64,000 bases of DNA from Cavia porcellus (Eukaryota > Chordata > Mammalia > Rodentia > Caviidae). A program made the position numbers and the translations under genes. A model generated the notes under the pieces. It was not told where the DNA came from, searched no databases, and saw nothing but the letters and a program-made list of their open reading frames with translations. Shown here piece by piece: positions 35,507 to 47,316 of the stretch; position 1 is the first letter of the stretch; every line of letters begins with the position of its first letter. The DNA lies in NCBI RefSeq assembly GCF_034190915.1, contig NW_026947502.1, positions 34,316,785 to 34,380,784 on the forward strand, written 5' to 3'.

Positions 35507-38101
35507 AAGTACATTTTTATTGGGCATCTACTATACAATGAATTGAGAAAATATAGTACTTACCCTCATAAAACTTATAAATCATAAAACTTATAGGGAA
35601 ATCAGATATTGAGGAAGGTTTAAGATATGAAAAAGCATAAAGTGCATTGAGAGTAAGTAAAAAAGGGATTTAACCCAGTCCAGAGGAGTCACAGAAGAAC
35701 CTCTGGAGAAAATGATGCTTAAGAGGTAATGAGAGGTGAATATGCGTAAGGCAAGTAAAGAGACAAACTGGAAAAGCATCCTAGAAAAAGGAATGGCAAT
35801 TTTTAAAAATATCCATATCAAAAAAGTCAATTCAGCTAGATACATGAAATGAACTCATTTATCTTGAAAAATATGTTTAGAACATGTATATGCTTATAAA
35901 TACAAAGGCTTAAAGGACATAAGACATACATTTACACAGATGTTGTAGTACATCTTTTTAACTTTGCTCACATTTTCTGATTATTTTTTCTGTAATCAAT
36001 ATATATATAGCATTAAAATGTGTGATATTCCACCACAAATGTATGGAAAGTGGGTGGAAAGATGAACGAAAGAATGGAAGAATGGATGGTAACCAGATGG
36101 AAGGCTGGAGGTGAACATTACACTCCCCAGAATCTATATATTACATTGCTTCTTTCCTCCCTTCTAATACTAAAGCCCAAGATCTGTTCCAGAAACATAT
36201 TTTCTTCTAATTTCTAAAATCACTTTATTTTTCTAAGGCCACTCCACTATCCCAGTTCACTATAATTACAAACAGTTTCTCTCTCAATATTGGACTTTCC
36301 AAACCACAAAGAGTGACTGGAAGAGCTATTTATTGAAGTTGTAACTAAATAACTATCTAATTTTTTTAAAAATTAGAGATGGATGAAGGTATCTTGTACT
36401 TTGAGTAACTAAAGATAACAGTATGCAATGTACTAACCATTATCCTTCAATTATCTTGTTTTGAAATTTTTTTCTCTATAAGATAAAGAAAAATAGAGAT
36501 GGATAGAGGAAAGTGAGTGAAAGGAAATAAAATCCTAGCAACTAGAAAGAGACCGCTGTAAAGGAATGTGGCTCAAAATTTCCAGGTAGTGAGCTCAGCT
36601 GGTTTTCCAAGCTACCATGTGAAATTCCTGGCTCACGGCTCAAAGCAACGAAGAGTGCTTGGTCCACTTCAGCAGAGGTACAACTCCAAATTGAGACCAG
36701 CTCCTTCACATGAGATAGGGGAGACACATGTACAAGGAACTCTCTTAGCACAAGTGCTACGGTTTTCCCAACAAGAATAACTGCCCGGTTGTGTGTCAAA
36801 TTAGGAAAAGAGAATGAATTCAGCAAAAATATTCTACATTTATCATTCTTAGCAAACCCATGTTTCAGGATTCATTTGCCACCTTCTGTGGTGGGCACTG
36901 ATGATTTAACATTGACAAGACGTGCTTTCCACATGCCCAAAGCTTGACACTTATTTAAAAAAATATTTGAGTCCTATAACATACCCAGGCGCTCGAGATT
37001 AGTACCAAACAATGATTTAACAAGGTCCTATCTTCATGGGCCTTATATTCTAGTGAGGATAGGTTAAAAAAAAAATCTTTTTAAATACTAAGATGACTAT
37101 CAGACAGTTTATAAGTGTTATGAAAAAAAGTCTACTTATAGGCTAAATAGATAGGTGTGGAACTATGGTTAGGATAGTCAGAGGAGCCTTCTCTATAGAG
37201 ACACTTGCAAGATAAAAGCAGCTACTTATGCAGCTACCAGGGAATGGGCTTTGCCAACAAACCAGAATGCAGAGTGCTGATTGCCACACTCAGAGCAGGC
37301 ACAGGGAACTTGGCAAGCATGTGGTAGGCACACTGACCCAGTCTGGTGAGGCCTGCAAACTGAGATGGCCTTCTTCTGTTAGCAGTGATTTATAAGGCAT
37401 TGTACCTGACTCAGAAGGGGTTCTCTGATAAATTAGAAACAGGAAGCTCAGCCTATTGGTTCCAGTGAATTCAGTCCCATTGTAGCATTATATGAAATAG
37501 ACAAGGCTATCCCTCTTGTAGGCAGAGGGATGCCCAGAAATAAAGGGACCCCTGGTACTGTGCCAAAATCCACATGACTATAAAGGCTGGATAAGGCCCA
37601 TGGCCTCCTCCTGAAAGGAAGGGATAGAAAAGAACAAGATGTAAGCCTTGTAGAACAGCAAAACACTTGGCCAGGTGTCAAGTGTTCAAGACCCACTCAC
37701 GACCCACTCACTACCTGACCTTGAGAAAGACCCTTTCCTTCTCCCACCCTCAGTGTCCCCCATCTGCAAAATGAAAAATCAGAAAGCCTGGCAATGATCC
37801 CAGGAATCTTCATTGTTAATGAGCACCCCCACTGATTATGATGCATGCTAAAGCTTGAGAATGGATAGATTATGTGAGTCTCCTCTTCTTCCCTTGAAGC
37901 GGACAAGGACGGAGTCATATCCAACTGGCCTGTCTGAGACTTTGGCTCCATCAAGATCTCCATGGTGCCAAGCTAAGAGATGCTCTCAAGGTAGGATTTA
38001 TAACCTTCTCTTTCTGTGCTCCCGGCATGCTACCACCCTCTCTATTCTCCCAGAGGAATGGCAGCCCCGCACCCGAGGGTACTGTGTGTCCCTCACCGTA
38101 C

Positions 38102-38208
38102 CTGTGAACATCGCACAGAAGTAAGGGCTGCAGGCTGCCAGGACCACACGGTGGGCTTCTATCTCCACATCTTCTGCCACAATCATCACGTCACACAACA
38201 GCTGCTTA
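38102..38208 (-). CDS. KLHL3: KLHL3 coding exon 3 (BTB domain, residues 45-81)
   Basis: This 107-nt exon has acceptor CCCCTTACAG|TAAG and donor TTCACAG|GTACGG. It encodes SKQLLCDVMIVAEDVEIEAH then RVVLAACSPYFCAMFT and the first base of Gly81. This is the BTB core: the CDV strand, the HRVVLAA helix and SPYFCAMF. A77 and M78, mutated in human PHAII, are unchanged. These residues lie on the CUL3-facing side of the BTB fold. Entry phase 2, exit phase 1, matching exon 4. Confidence 0.98.
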
Positions 38209-38649
38209 CTGTAAGGGGACAGGATGGCGACAGAATGGTCACAGCATGGACACCTATTCCCATCATCCAAAGCTATTTCTGTTGCCTACCCAGATTTTAT
38301 ACTATCACTATATAAGACTGTCTTGTAGGCTATCTGATGTAGGCAGGAGGATGTATTCATTGACTTTTCCAAGTTCTGATATGCCTTCTACTCATGCTTT
38401 TATAAGGCGTGAACAGGAGTCCAACTATGCTAAGACTGTAAGTTCAAGGATGCTTTGATTGTCTTCACCTCTCTGCTCTGCAATTCCACCAGCTCTGACT
38501 GAGAAATATTGGACAGTGGTTAGGGAACAGTAGCAACAACTTGGGGCTGTCAGTTGAATGACTGAATGAATGCCAAGGAACATGGGCATACCTGAGTTGT
38601 ACCACCAGCAAGACCAAGTACTACTAATTCTTCAAGGGTTCCACAGCAG

Positions 38650-39035
38650 TATTAGGGTTTAGATCAAGAATGTTTCCCCAAAGGCCTCATGTGTACAAAG
38701 GTGGCACTTTGGAAAGGTGATTGAATCACAGAGGTGACACAACTGACTTGTTGTTAAAGGTAGAGTCTATGCACAAGAGGCAGGTCACTGAGGATGTGAC
38801 ATGGAAGGGGGCATCTCTCTTCCTGGTTTCTCCTTTCTCTCCACTTCCTGGCTGCCATAACATAAGCAGCTTCCCTTCACCCAAGCCCTTTCACTGTAAC
38901 TTCTTGCCTTGGAACCAGCCAACTATGGACTGGAAACTCTAAACCCTGAGCCAAAATAAACCTCTCCTCCTTTACATTGTGAGTGTTAGGCCTTTTTTAC
39001 CAGCAAGGAGAAAAGTGACTATGACACACTGCATG
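38650..39035 (+). mobile_element. MaLR-type solo LTR
   Basis: GGTTTAGATCAAGAATGTTT, CCCAAAGGCCTCATGTG, GGAAAGGTGATTGAATCA, a CTTCCTGGTTTCTCC block, GGACTGGAAACTCTAAACC, CCAAAATAAACCTCTCCTCC and GCAAGGAGAAAAGTGACTA form a nearly complete MaLR LTR on the + strand. Confidence 0.8.
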
Positions 39036-39194
39036 TGCAATGCTGATAAGAAGTCAGAGTACCAACAGTACTCTCCTTCCACCTAGACCTTACATAATCA
39101 CCAAGAAGACTCTATCAGTACACACAGTACTCCCCGAATGCCCTGATCAAATTCCTATCATTAAGAATACTGTAACTTATTTTTTATGATTGTC

Positions 39195-39315
39195 ACTCCA
39201 TCACACTATAAACTTGGTAAAGGAATTGTCCTGTTTACCTTTGTATCCTAGACTCCTGGCTTCATGCCTAACACACAGTAGACCTTCATTTTTTCTGAAC
39301 AAATGAATAAATAAA
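39195..39315 (+). mobile_element. L2 LINE 3' end
   Basis: AACTTGGTAAAGGAATTGTC, TTTGTATCCTAGACTCCTGG, CCTAACACACAGTAGACC and AACAAATGAATAAATAAA follow the L2 3' terminus. Confidence 0.7.
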
Positions 39316-39444
39316 AGCGGGTCAACTACATTTAGAGACAGAATGGATATCTGATGACTTCAGAGATTGAGAGGTTGCCGCAAATCTCTGTCAATACAGG
39401 AATTGTTCTCTTATCATTCTTATTAATATAAAAACAGTTATGAA

Positions 39445-39672
39445 TTATAGATGCCAGGTACTGTTCTAAGCACTTTTTGCATATATATAATTTCATTTAA
39501 TTCTGTCTACAACCCCAAAGAGGGTTAATTATTATGCCAGATATAAAAATGAGGAAACTGAGTCTCAGAGAAGTTTGGTAACTTTCTCAAGTTCACAGGC
39601 AAAGGAAACATGGGAAAGTTGAGCCAGCATTTGAACAGATGTAGCTTAAACTCAGAGCCCAGTGAATGGTTC
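39445..39672 (-). mobile_element. MIR SINE
   Basis: GCCAGGTACTGTTCTAAGCA, ATTTCATTTAATTCTGTC, AATGAGGAAACTGAGTCTCA and AAGTTCACAGGCAAAGG. Confidence 0.82.
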
Positions 39673-40789
39673 CCTGCTTACTAGTACCTACTTTGGATTA
39701 AAACATGCAAACACATTGCAAGTAAGATTCACTGGTAGTGACTCAAAAAATCTGAGGTTATTTCTGGGCTCTATCTGAGGCTTCAGAACAAGTTAAGAAG
39801 TCTTCCATGATTGAAAGATGGAAAACAAGCTACATATAATATTTGCCATCTCTGGTAAAGCATATTAAGCCACTATGAACTACTAAAGCATTAGTTCAAG
39901 TTCACTTACAGAAATAGAATCATAAGTATGGCATGAAAAACCCCCTGTTGCAAATGCCCTTGAAGATCGTCCAGTCTATGAAACCCAGAGAAGTGAAGAG
40001 ACGCCCAGAGCCACGGCACCTAAATCTTGAACCAGCTCTCTTGACTCCATATACAGTCTAGTGCTTTTTCCACTGTACCACAAAGCCCCACTTTAAATGG
40101 GAAGACAGAAGACAGTTTAGCACCAACAGATAAAGGTGGTCAGGAAATGTTCAGCATGTGGACTGAAGTATGAGTGAGGGGGCTGCTGGAAAGAGTAAGA
40201 CCTTTGACACAAAAAGCCAAAACCAAGAGGTTGGGCACTGACAGCAGACCCCACACAGCAACTTTATCAGAATAACCAGTTCAAACAAGCATAGAACGGC
40301 CTCTGCCCTACTGGGTTATAAGAACATGGACAAACAGGCTCACTATGTTTTCTAACCTGTCTTAGCTGCCTCTGGGACTCAAACCATGGAGATCGAATGG
40401 GATGGAGGAAGCCACCTAAGCTCTGGTCAAAGTTATTATCAAAATGGATTCTCAAAAGAATAAACTCACCTTGAACATTTTAACTTCTAGTCAAGATTTT
40501 AAAGAGAAAATGGAGTTATCACTGCTGTTTAAGAATAATCAATAATATGTCTGGTAAGCAACATTTGAATGATGGAATTGTTAACAAAGCTACACAAATT
40601 CTCAATGCTAGGAGTAAACAAGCAAATGTCAGAGAAGGATATCTTGCACAAACTCAAGGAGGTGGATAATTCCTGAGTAAATGGGAAACAGACAAGAAGG
40701 AATAAAGATAGCAAATTCAATTAAGCAAACAAAGGAGAGAGGTTCTGATAGGCAAGCAGTAGATCTCAATGCCAGAAAAATTCTAACCT

Positions 40790-41120
40790 GGGAAAATGTA
40801 TGACACCTAAGCTTATTGTCAATTTGATTGGATTAAGGAAGGTGACAGGAACAGAGAGGCACAATACTTATCAGTGGAATAATTTAACAGCAGAACGTGC
40901 AGTTAGGAGGTGGGGCCCTGGGGGCAAGCTTTTGGAAGTATATTTCTCTCAGACACTTTCTCCTTCTCTGCTTCCTGGCCACCATGAACTAAGTATCTTT
41001 GCTCTGCTATGATGTTTCTGCCTTGCAGTTGAACTAAAACCTCTGAGACTGTGACCCAAATAAACCTCTCCTCCCTTAAGTCACAGGTATTAGATCTGTT
41101 GTCCAGGAATAGGAAATCTA
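40790..41120 (+). mobile_element. MaLR-type solo LTR
   Basis: GTTAGGAGGTGGGGCCCTGG, CTTCTCTGCTTCCTGGCC, GAACTAAAACCTCTGAGAC and CCAAATAAACCTCTCCTCCC are in LTR order, with the polyadenylation signal near the 3' end. The start is less clear. Confidence 0.7.
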
Positions 41121-41704
41121 ATACAATGGGTATGCCAAAAACTCAAAGTAAGCTTTCCCTGAGGGTGGGCAGGCCTGTCTGCACACTGCAGTTATCCCTA
41201 TGTCTCTACCTTACATGGAAAGAGGCAGCTTCAAAGCCTGTAGGGCTCAGAAGAATTCCTACTCAACCAATCAGAGGGAGTGGGAGATTCTTTCAAAGCT
41301 ATGATACTACTCCAAAGCACAATCTTGAAGAGAAAAAAGCAGTACTATACTTTTTTTCATTTATGGAACAGCACAGTTTAGGTATTAGAAATGTGCTCAG
41401 GCACTGGAATAAAAATGAATATACTGTTTATTTTGTTAGTGAGTATATAATATCCCCCAAGTGTTACAGAATTGAGAGATATTATAAATAAGATAAGGCA
41501 TCATGCTAATCATCATATTCAGCAAATGTTAGCTTATTTCTTTTCTTTTTTCCCACAAAACATTTCCTGAAGATTAGAGGTTAAGTATTAGACATGTTCA
41601 GTTTGAGCCGCCTTTTAGACAGCTAAGTGGGGTTATCAAGTGGACAAGTGGACAGACACATGGGTCCAGAGGTCAGAGGCAGGAGATGGATGAAATGATG
41701 AGGG

Positions 41705-41815
41705 GGCTGGGCATAGTGGTGCACAACTGTTCTATGAGATACTCAGAAAGATGAGGCAGGAAGATTACAAATTCAAGGCCAACCTAGGCAATGATATTCT
41801 GTCTCTCATTTTAAA
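41705..41815 (+). mobile_element. B1-type SINE, short and diverged
   Basis: GGCTGGGCATAGTGGTGCAC, GATGAGGCAGGAAGATTAC and TCAAGGCCAACCTAGGCAA show a monomeric B1-like copy directly left of the L1 fragment. Confidence 0.75.
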
Positions 41816-41819
41816 ACAG

Positions 41820-43030
41820 AGAAGAGAATGAACCAACAAAATATAGATGGTACACCACATAGAGGGTCTAAAGATATCTATACAGATCAACAGAATATAA
41901 TTGAGACTCTGGAAACAAATATTTATATTTATGTCAATTGATTTTTTTATAAGTGTGCTAAGATGACTAAAATGGGAAAGAATAACTTTTTCAACCAATG
42001 CTGGGACAACCGGATATCAATGTGAAAGAACCAAGTTGGATCCCCACCTCACACTATACATAAAAATTAACTCAAAATAAATTCAAGTCCTAAATGTAAG
42101 AGCTAGCTAGAGCTATAATGTTCCTGGAAGAAAACACAGGTGTAAAACTTCATGACTTCAGATAAGGTGATGGCTTCTTAGTTATGACACCAAAAGTACA
42201 AACAACAACAACAACAAAAAGGTGAGTTAGATATCCAAATTTATAACGTTTGTGCTTCCGAGTATATCATCAGGAAAGTAAAAAGCCAATCCAGAGAATG
42301 CGAAAATTTTCTTGTTAAGTCATCTATCTGAATTGAGCTTGTATGTAAAGTTATAAAAAGAACTCAAACTCTTATGACTCTAATAACCCAATTTTGGAGA
42401 ACTGGCAGATTGGAGAATGAGGATTAGAAGTTAGCCTGGGCAACTTAGCAATACTTAGTGAGACCTCTTGGTTAACATGTATTAAAGAGGAACTGAAGAA
42501 GTTGGAATGTTAATATACTGCTGATGAAAATGTAGAGTACAGCTGCTTTGGAAAGCAGTCTGGAAGTGCCTCCAAAGATTACAAAGTTGCGTTGAACAAC
42601 TGCTAACCATTGATCCAAAAAATGAAAACATACACCAAAAGGTACACCTGAATGCTGATAGTAGCATTATTTATTATAGCTAAGACTCAAGTTCGCCATA
42701 TCTAAATAATTAAATATTATTTATCAATAAAAAGGAATGAAGTGCTGAGATATAATATGGATGAACCTTAAAACATCAAGCTAGGTTAAAGACGGCAAAC
42801 ACAAAAGACCACATATTGTATGATTCAAAAATAGACAAATCTATGGAGATAAAAAAAAAAAAAGTAGTTGTTTCCCGGTTCTAGAAAAGAATGGGAAAAA
42901 AGGCAGGGGAAGAAGTAGAAAGGGTGAGCGCTAAAGTACACAGTGAGTGATGAAAGTAAAATTGTAGATACCTAACTGTATTTTAAAAGTCATTAAATTT
43001 TGTTTTAAATAGGTGAATTTATATAGTACA
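41820..43030 (+). mobile_element. L1 LINE fragment, 3' end of ORF2 and 3' UTR
   Basis: The + strand carries degraded ORF2-like text: a GGGACAACCGGATATC motif, then CCCCACCTCACACTATACAT, TAAATGTAAGAGCTA, GGAAGAAAACACAGGTGTAA and TATGACACCAAAAGTAC, in the order found near the end of L1 ORF2. The later part (GGAAAGCAGTCTGGAAGT, TTATTATAGCTAAGACTC, ATGGATGAACCTTAAAACAT) also matches L1. It has many stops and indels and is an old 5'-truncated copy, antisense to KLHL3. Confidence 0.8.
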
Positions 43031-43137
43031 TTGATTATATTTTTATAAAGATGTTCCCAACAAAAGGGAAGTAGAAAGCAATGTGCTTAGATAACTTATT
43101 ACTAGTTTTAAAAGCATAATGACAATCCACCAAAAAA

Positions 43138-43213
43138 TATATATATATATACATGTATATATATATACACGTATATATATATACATATATATATACATAT
43201 ACATATATATATG
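43138..43213. repeat. AT-rich (TATA/TACA) microsatellite
   Basis: Long runs of TA with ACATG, ACACG and ACATA interruptions, mostly self-complementary. It follows the L1 fragment. Confidence 0.95.
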
Positions 43214-43282
43214 GCGAGAAAAAGAGAGAGAAATTGGGAGAGAACTGTTTGCAATGGTGAAATGAGAGGTTAAGACTATCAA

Positions 43283-43366
43283 GGGGCCAGAGATACAGCT
43301 CAGCTGTAAAGCATATGCTTAGCATGTACCAGGCCCTGGGTTCCCAGGCCCCAAAGAGGAAAAAAC
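43283..43366 (+). mobile_element. ID-type SINE, diverged
   Basis: GGGGCCAGAGATACAGCTCA, GCATATGCTTAGCATGTACC and GGCCCTGGGTTCCCAGGCCC. Confidence 0.7.
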
Positions 43367-44077
43367 ACTGTTCAAACAAGATAAGTAAGTCTATGGTTTT
43401 AAATACTCATTGCATTCTTCATCCTTCATGCTCTCTTCTTTTCAGACCTGGTCAGGGTGTCCTATTCTGAAAACAATTTCATCCTCTCTATTGGGATGTC
43501 AGGAGCCAAAAAGTCACTGAGGTTCTCCTGCCCAGGAGCAACACTGTCCGGCCAGAGCAGAGTGATGAAATGCCAAAGAAAAAGGAAAGCTGGACAGTTA
43601 CCATGTCAACAGGCCATTCTCCTCCATGAGAGTAAAAAGAATAGGAGATTCATAAATTGCAAAGAACATGTACGCTTGAACTAAAATAGCTTAAAATTAA
43701 GGGAAGGGAATGGGAGAATAATGCAAGAGAAAATACAGGGCCACTGGAATATTACATGACATTTCATTAACTTAATCCTTATGTGGCAAAATACATGAAA
43801 CCAGGTCTTCAACAAAACTAAGTATGCTCACCCTCTCTCTAGTTCTTAACCACTTATATACATCATAAAGTGTCAGTTCAGGTTTCTTTCCATCTGCCCC
43901 CACCTATTCCACTCCAGTTTTTTTTTTCAGTTTTCCATTTAGATACCTTGGAATTTGGTGGAATCTTTGAATACTGTAAGAATAAGAGCTTCACTGAGGG
44001 CAAGATTTTGATTCTCTTTTTCACTGACAAATTGCTACAACCTAGTGCAGCACTTACACCAACTGAACTGAACTATG

Positions 44078-44104
44078 ATCATTATCATCATCATCATCAT
44101 CATC
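44078..44104. repeat. (ATC)n microsatellite
   Basis: TGATCATTATCATCATCATC continuing; encodes a false poly-His run in one frame. Confidence 0.93.
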
Positions 44105-44269
44105 TAACTAACAGAGAATATTCATGGTGTGTCACGGTCTTGCAGTAATACCTAAAGAATACTTATTATGTTACAGTTATGAAATAATAATTATTAGCTA
44201 TGAAATAACTAATTCTACTTCTAAGAATACTATAGAAATAATTATCAATGTGCACAAATATTTAACACT

Positions 44270-44470
44270 AGTAATATATGGGCTCCCACTTTTCTAAGCA
44301 CTTTTACTCATTAATCCACTTAACAATCAGCAAGACAGGTACTATTACTGGCCCCCTTTTATGCTATACAAAAGCAAGATGAGACAGACTCATTAACTTG
44401 CTCAGTCACACAACTGGTAAGAACTACAGCCAAGCTTTGAAACTAGAGTCTTGCTGTGACCACTATATTA
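44270..44470 (-). mobile_element. MIR SINE
   Basis: TTTCTAAGCACTTTTACTCA, TTAATCCACTTAACAATC, GGTACTATTACTGGCCCC and GCTCAGTCACACAACTGGTA. Confidence 0.75.
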
Positions 44471-44732
44471 TACTATAACAAAGATAACCACCATAGGTAT
44501 TTTTATATGAGGAATTAGGAAAACCTAGATATCCAACAAGTAACTGTTGTTTTAAAATCTACTTAATATTGAACAATGAGATAGAAAAATGTGTTCAACA
44601 AAATGTTAAGAAACAAAATTAGATGCATTTTTGTAAAAGGATATTCTCCAAAATGTTTAATGGTGTTAAAATTATAAATTATTTCTTCTTTATTTGTATT
44701 TTCTAAATGTTCCTCCATAAATATATTTCTTG

Positions 44733-44890
44733 CCAGACGTGGCAGCACATGGCTATAATCCCAGAACTCAGAAAGCTCAGGCAGGAGGATCTCTGCAAGT
44801 TCAAGGCCAGCTGAGACTACAAAGTGAGTTCAAAGCCAGCCTGAACTGTAGGAAAAAACCCTGTGTCAAAAAAGACAATAAATGAATAAA
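44733..44890 (+). mobile_element. B1-type SINE with internal duplication
   Basis: GCCAGACGTGGCAGCACATG, GGCAGGAGGATCTCTGCAAG, AAGGCCAGCTGAGACTAC, AAGCCAGCCTGAACTG and an A-rich tail. Confidence 0.88.
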
Positions 44891-46094
44891 TACATAAGGA
44901 AATAAAATTGCTTTACAAAAAAAATAAGTAAGATTGAAAAAGAACTCCATACCTAAACCTGAACTAAAATTTCCCAAATATACACAGATTATGGTCTATT
45001 TAACAAAAAAATAGAAAAAAGGAAAAAGAGATTATTCACTTAAATTTCAGCAAAGGGTTTTGTCTGATATTTAGAACAGTGTTTTCTAAAACGAGTTGCA
45101 TCAAACAGTCTATACATAAAAAACTAAAGCGGACTGTATAGTCAAATATCTGTAGGAAAATAAACAAGTTTACTGTGGCACTTTTCAGAATATTTAGCAC
45201 TCTATACAAACTATCAATCTCAGAGATGGTGTAATATATAGGATTTTTCAAATGCATTAGAAGCAACACGACTATTATAGTAGATTAAATCCAACTTAGA
45301 GCTTTGCGGGTGGGGGAGACACAAAATCCTAGTCACTTGTAACAAAAGCAATGAGGACTTAGGACATATTTTTTAAAAGATACTTAAGAAAATGAAGAGC
45401 TTAATAAGAGATAGTGGGGGTAGAGAACCCTGTATACATGTCTGTTTCCCAAGCTCTCCCTTTCAGTGCTCACTGAAATTGGCTGTACAGGATACAATCA
45501 GAAGAGAACTAGATTCCTGAATCAGACAAAGGACACAAGTCATACTCAAAGAACCTAAACAGGGAATTCCAATAATGCCTAAGAAACACAACACACATTT
45601 CCTGACAAAGGACCCATGCCCATAGGCACAAACATCATCCCTGGCTGATGACTAAGGCAGCTAGAGACAGAGCTTCGAGGAAATCTGGCAGGAAACCTAA
45701 TAAAAATTGAGCAGTAGAACATAAGACAAACTTTAACTTTACCTTTAGTGCCAAAGACTGAGCCATGCACAAAGGAAAAATGAGAAAGCGCAGAATCAGA
45801 TGGAACGTGTATTGAAAAGTAGTTCTATCTCTTAGTCAACAAAACACTTTTTGGGCCATTTTTTCTGCCTAGAAGGCATCTCCCTATCTCACAACCCATC
45901 AGGTCTTTAACTTTTATTTGTCCTTTAAAATTCAGTACAAGCATGGCCCCCCTTTAAGAAGTATTCTCCAAAGTTTATCCAACATACTTGCACCATTTAA
46001 GAAACAAGCTGTTATTCATCCTACCACATGTCGGACAGCTGATGGAGTCCTCCTTCAAACACCTCCTTGCACTATAGAAAGATTATTTCCTTTT

Positions 46095-46290
46095 TTAATT
46101 TTTATTTTTAGTACATATTTACAGTATATAATGATCACATTCATTGTGAGGAGCTAGTAGATGTACAGAACACATCTTAATTCTTTTTTCATCTCCTTCC
46201 CTTCCCTGCTTCCTTCTCCTTCCATGTCCCTCTCTTGGTCCCTCAAAAGATCTGTCTCCTACTACCTACACCTACCTTTTATTTTGCTGT
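46095..46290 (-). mobile_element. Possible antisense L1/LTR 3' tail
   Basis: A T-rich start, TAGTACATATTTACAG, and a pyrimidine-rich CTCC/TTCC stretch look like the reverse complement of a retroelement 3' end similar to the one near 29480. The family is not identified. Confidence 0.3.
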
Positions 46291-46571
46291 ATAGAAAGAT
46301 TATTGATCAAATTACACTTCTGACTTAGTGTCCCACCAACTCCTCTCGAGGCCTACCTAGTGCCTGTGGACCTCACTGGTGAATGAGTCGAAGCACCCAT
46401 GAAGGGCCAGGTTCTAGAGATAGAAATCACTCCAAAGTTACCCCTTCTCAGAGGGAGTTCATGAGCTACAGAGGAAACAAGGTGATAAACAAGTAGCCTT
46501 CACAACAGGATGACGAATGTAGTAAATGCATAATAGCAAGAGCAAAGGAAGCTTCTGTGTCTCTGGTAAGG

Positions 46572-46606
46572 AAGAGATTGTGTGCACAAAGAGATTGTGT
46601 GCACAG
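46572..46606. repeat. 17-bp tandem duplication
   Basis: AAGAGATTGTGTGCACA occurs twice in a row in intron 2. Confidence 0.9.
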
Positions 46607-47196
46607 AAAAACACAGTCAGTGCCCTGAACCTGTCTTGCAACAGGCTTATCACACACGTGCACTAGTCTCACAAATAACCTGCATACCCTCACCATCCAG
46701 TTAGGAGTAAATGAGAGCATCTGCATTTCATTTCTTTCTTTAGAGTTAAACTGCATTTAAGGAGCTGGGAATTCTTCTGCTCAAGTGGCTATTTTACCAA
46801 GCTAAACTTAGCCCATGGGATAGGAGAGGGAGGCCATGGCATTCACCATCTTTCATCTGCAATTTTTTGTAGGTGCTGCAATCTTTCTATTATTGGTTTT
46901 CAAGCAGCTGGTGCAGTTAGAAATCAAGTTTATGAACAGACCAGCCATAACCACAAAGGAATTTTCCCCTGTGATTAATCACTAAAATGATAGGTGTTAA
47001 ATAAATACAAAGGAAAGAGAGATTTCCGGCAAAGCTATTTTGCCTCAGAATTTAAAGGGAAAGACAAGTGACTGAGTGGGCAGGGAAGAGTCAGAATTCA
47101 CTAGGTGGTGGTGTTCTGACTTCGTTCTCTCTCCCTGGTGCGGGTGCAGCTCGCTCTGCAAGTTTTGAAAAGGCACAGGCAAGATAGAAAAAGTAC

Positions 47197-47316
47197 CTCC
47201 GCAGCTCATTCATGACCTTGAAGGCCTTCCCCATGTGGGCAGGGTTGATGGTGATTGTCTTCTGGTTCTTCTCATCATCTCCAGCCTGTGTCAGAGGCTG
47301 GGAGCTTGGCTTGACG
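47197..47316 (-). CDS. KLHL3: KLHL3 coding exon 2 (N-terminal tail, residues 5-45)
   Basis: This 120-nt exon has acceptor CCCATTCACAG|CG and donor CGGAG|GTACTT. It encodes VKPSSQPLTQAGDDEKNQK followed by TITINPAHMGKAFKVMNELR, and leaves two bases (AG) for Ser45. The segment AHMGKAFKVMNELRS leads into the first BTB strand and is typical of KLHL2/KLHL3. Compared with the human protein as I recall it, Pro replaces Leu8, Pro replaces Thr12, Thr replaces Ile14, Lys replaces Arg24 and Ile replaces Val28, all in the poorly conserved tail. Phase 2 on both ends. Confidence 0.96.

Larger units (their letters stand above)
26735..38101 (-). other. KLHL3 intron 3
   Basis: Non-coding. It holds an ID SINE at 27217, two related ancient repeat copies near 27540 and 30950, three B1 SINEs (28604, 34567, 34775), a GATC-rich microsatellite at 29012, a 91-bp inverted repeat (33539-33629 with 34048-34138), a palindrome at 34222-34244, a MaLR LTR at 34995-35320 and an ID SINE at 35420. 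Between 31200-32300 and 35550-37680 nothing definite was seen. Confidence 0.88.
38209..47196 (-). other. KLHL3 intron 2
   Basis: Non-coding. It contains two MaLR LTRs (38650, 40790), an L2 fragment (39195), MIR copies (39445, 44270), B1 SINEs (41705, 44733), a sense-strand L1 3' fragment (about 41820-43030), an AT-rich microsatellite (43138) and an ID SINE (43283). The last 350 bases before exon 2 (46850-47196) are repeat-free and could include conserved non-coding sequence. Confidence 0.88.

Noticed and set aside
26613..38208. KLHL2 instead of KLHL3
   Set aside because: The N-terminus MEGES and many diagnostic residues (VMIVAEDVEIEAHR, FCAMFTGDM, IYTAEIEV) fit KLHL3 and not KLHL2.
43035..43379. 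Tyr/Ile-rich 114-codon frame
   Set aside because: It is a translation of the TA/TACA microsatellite.
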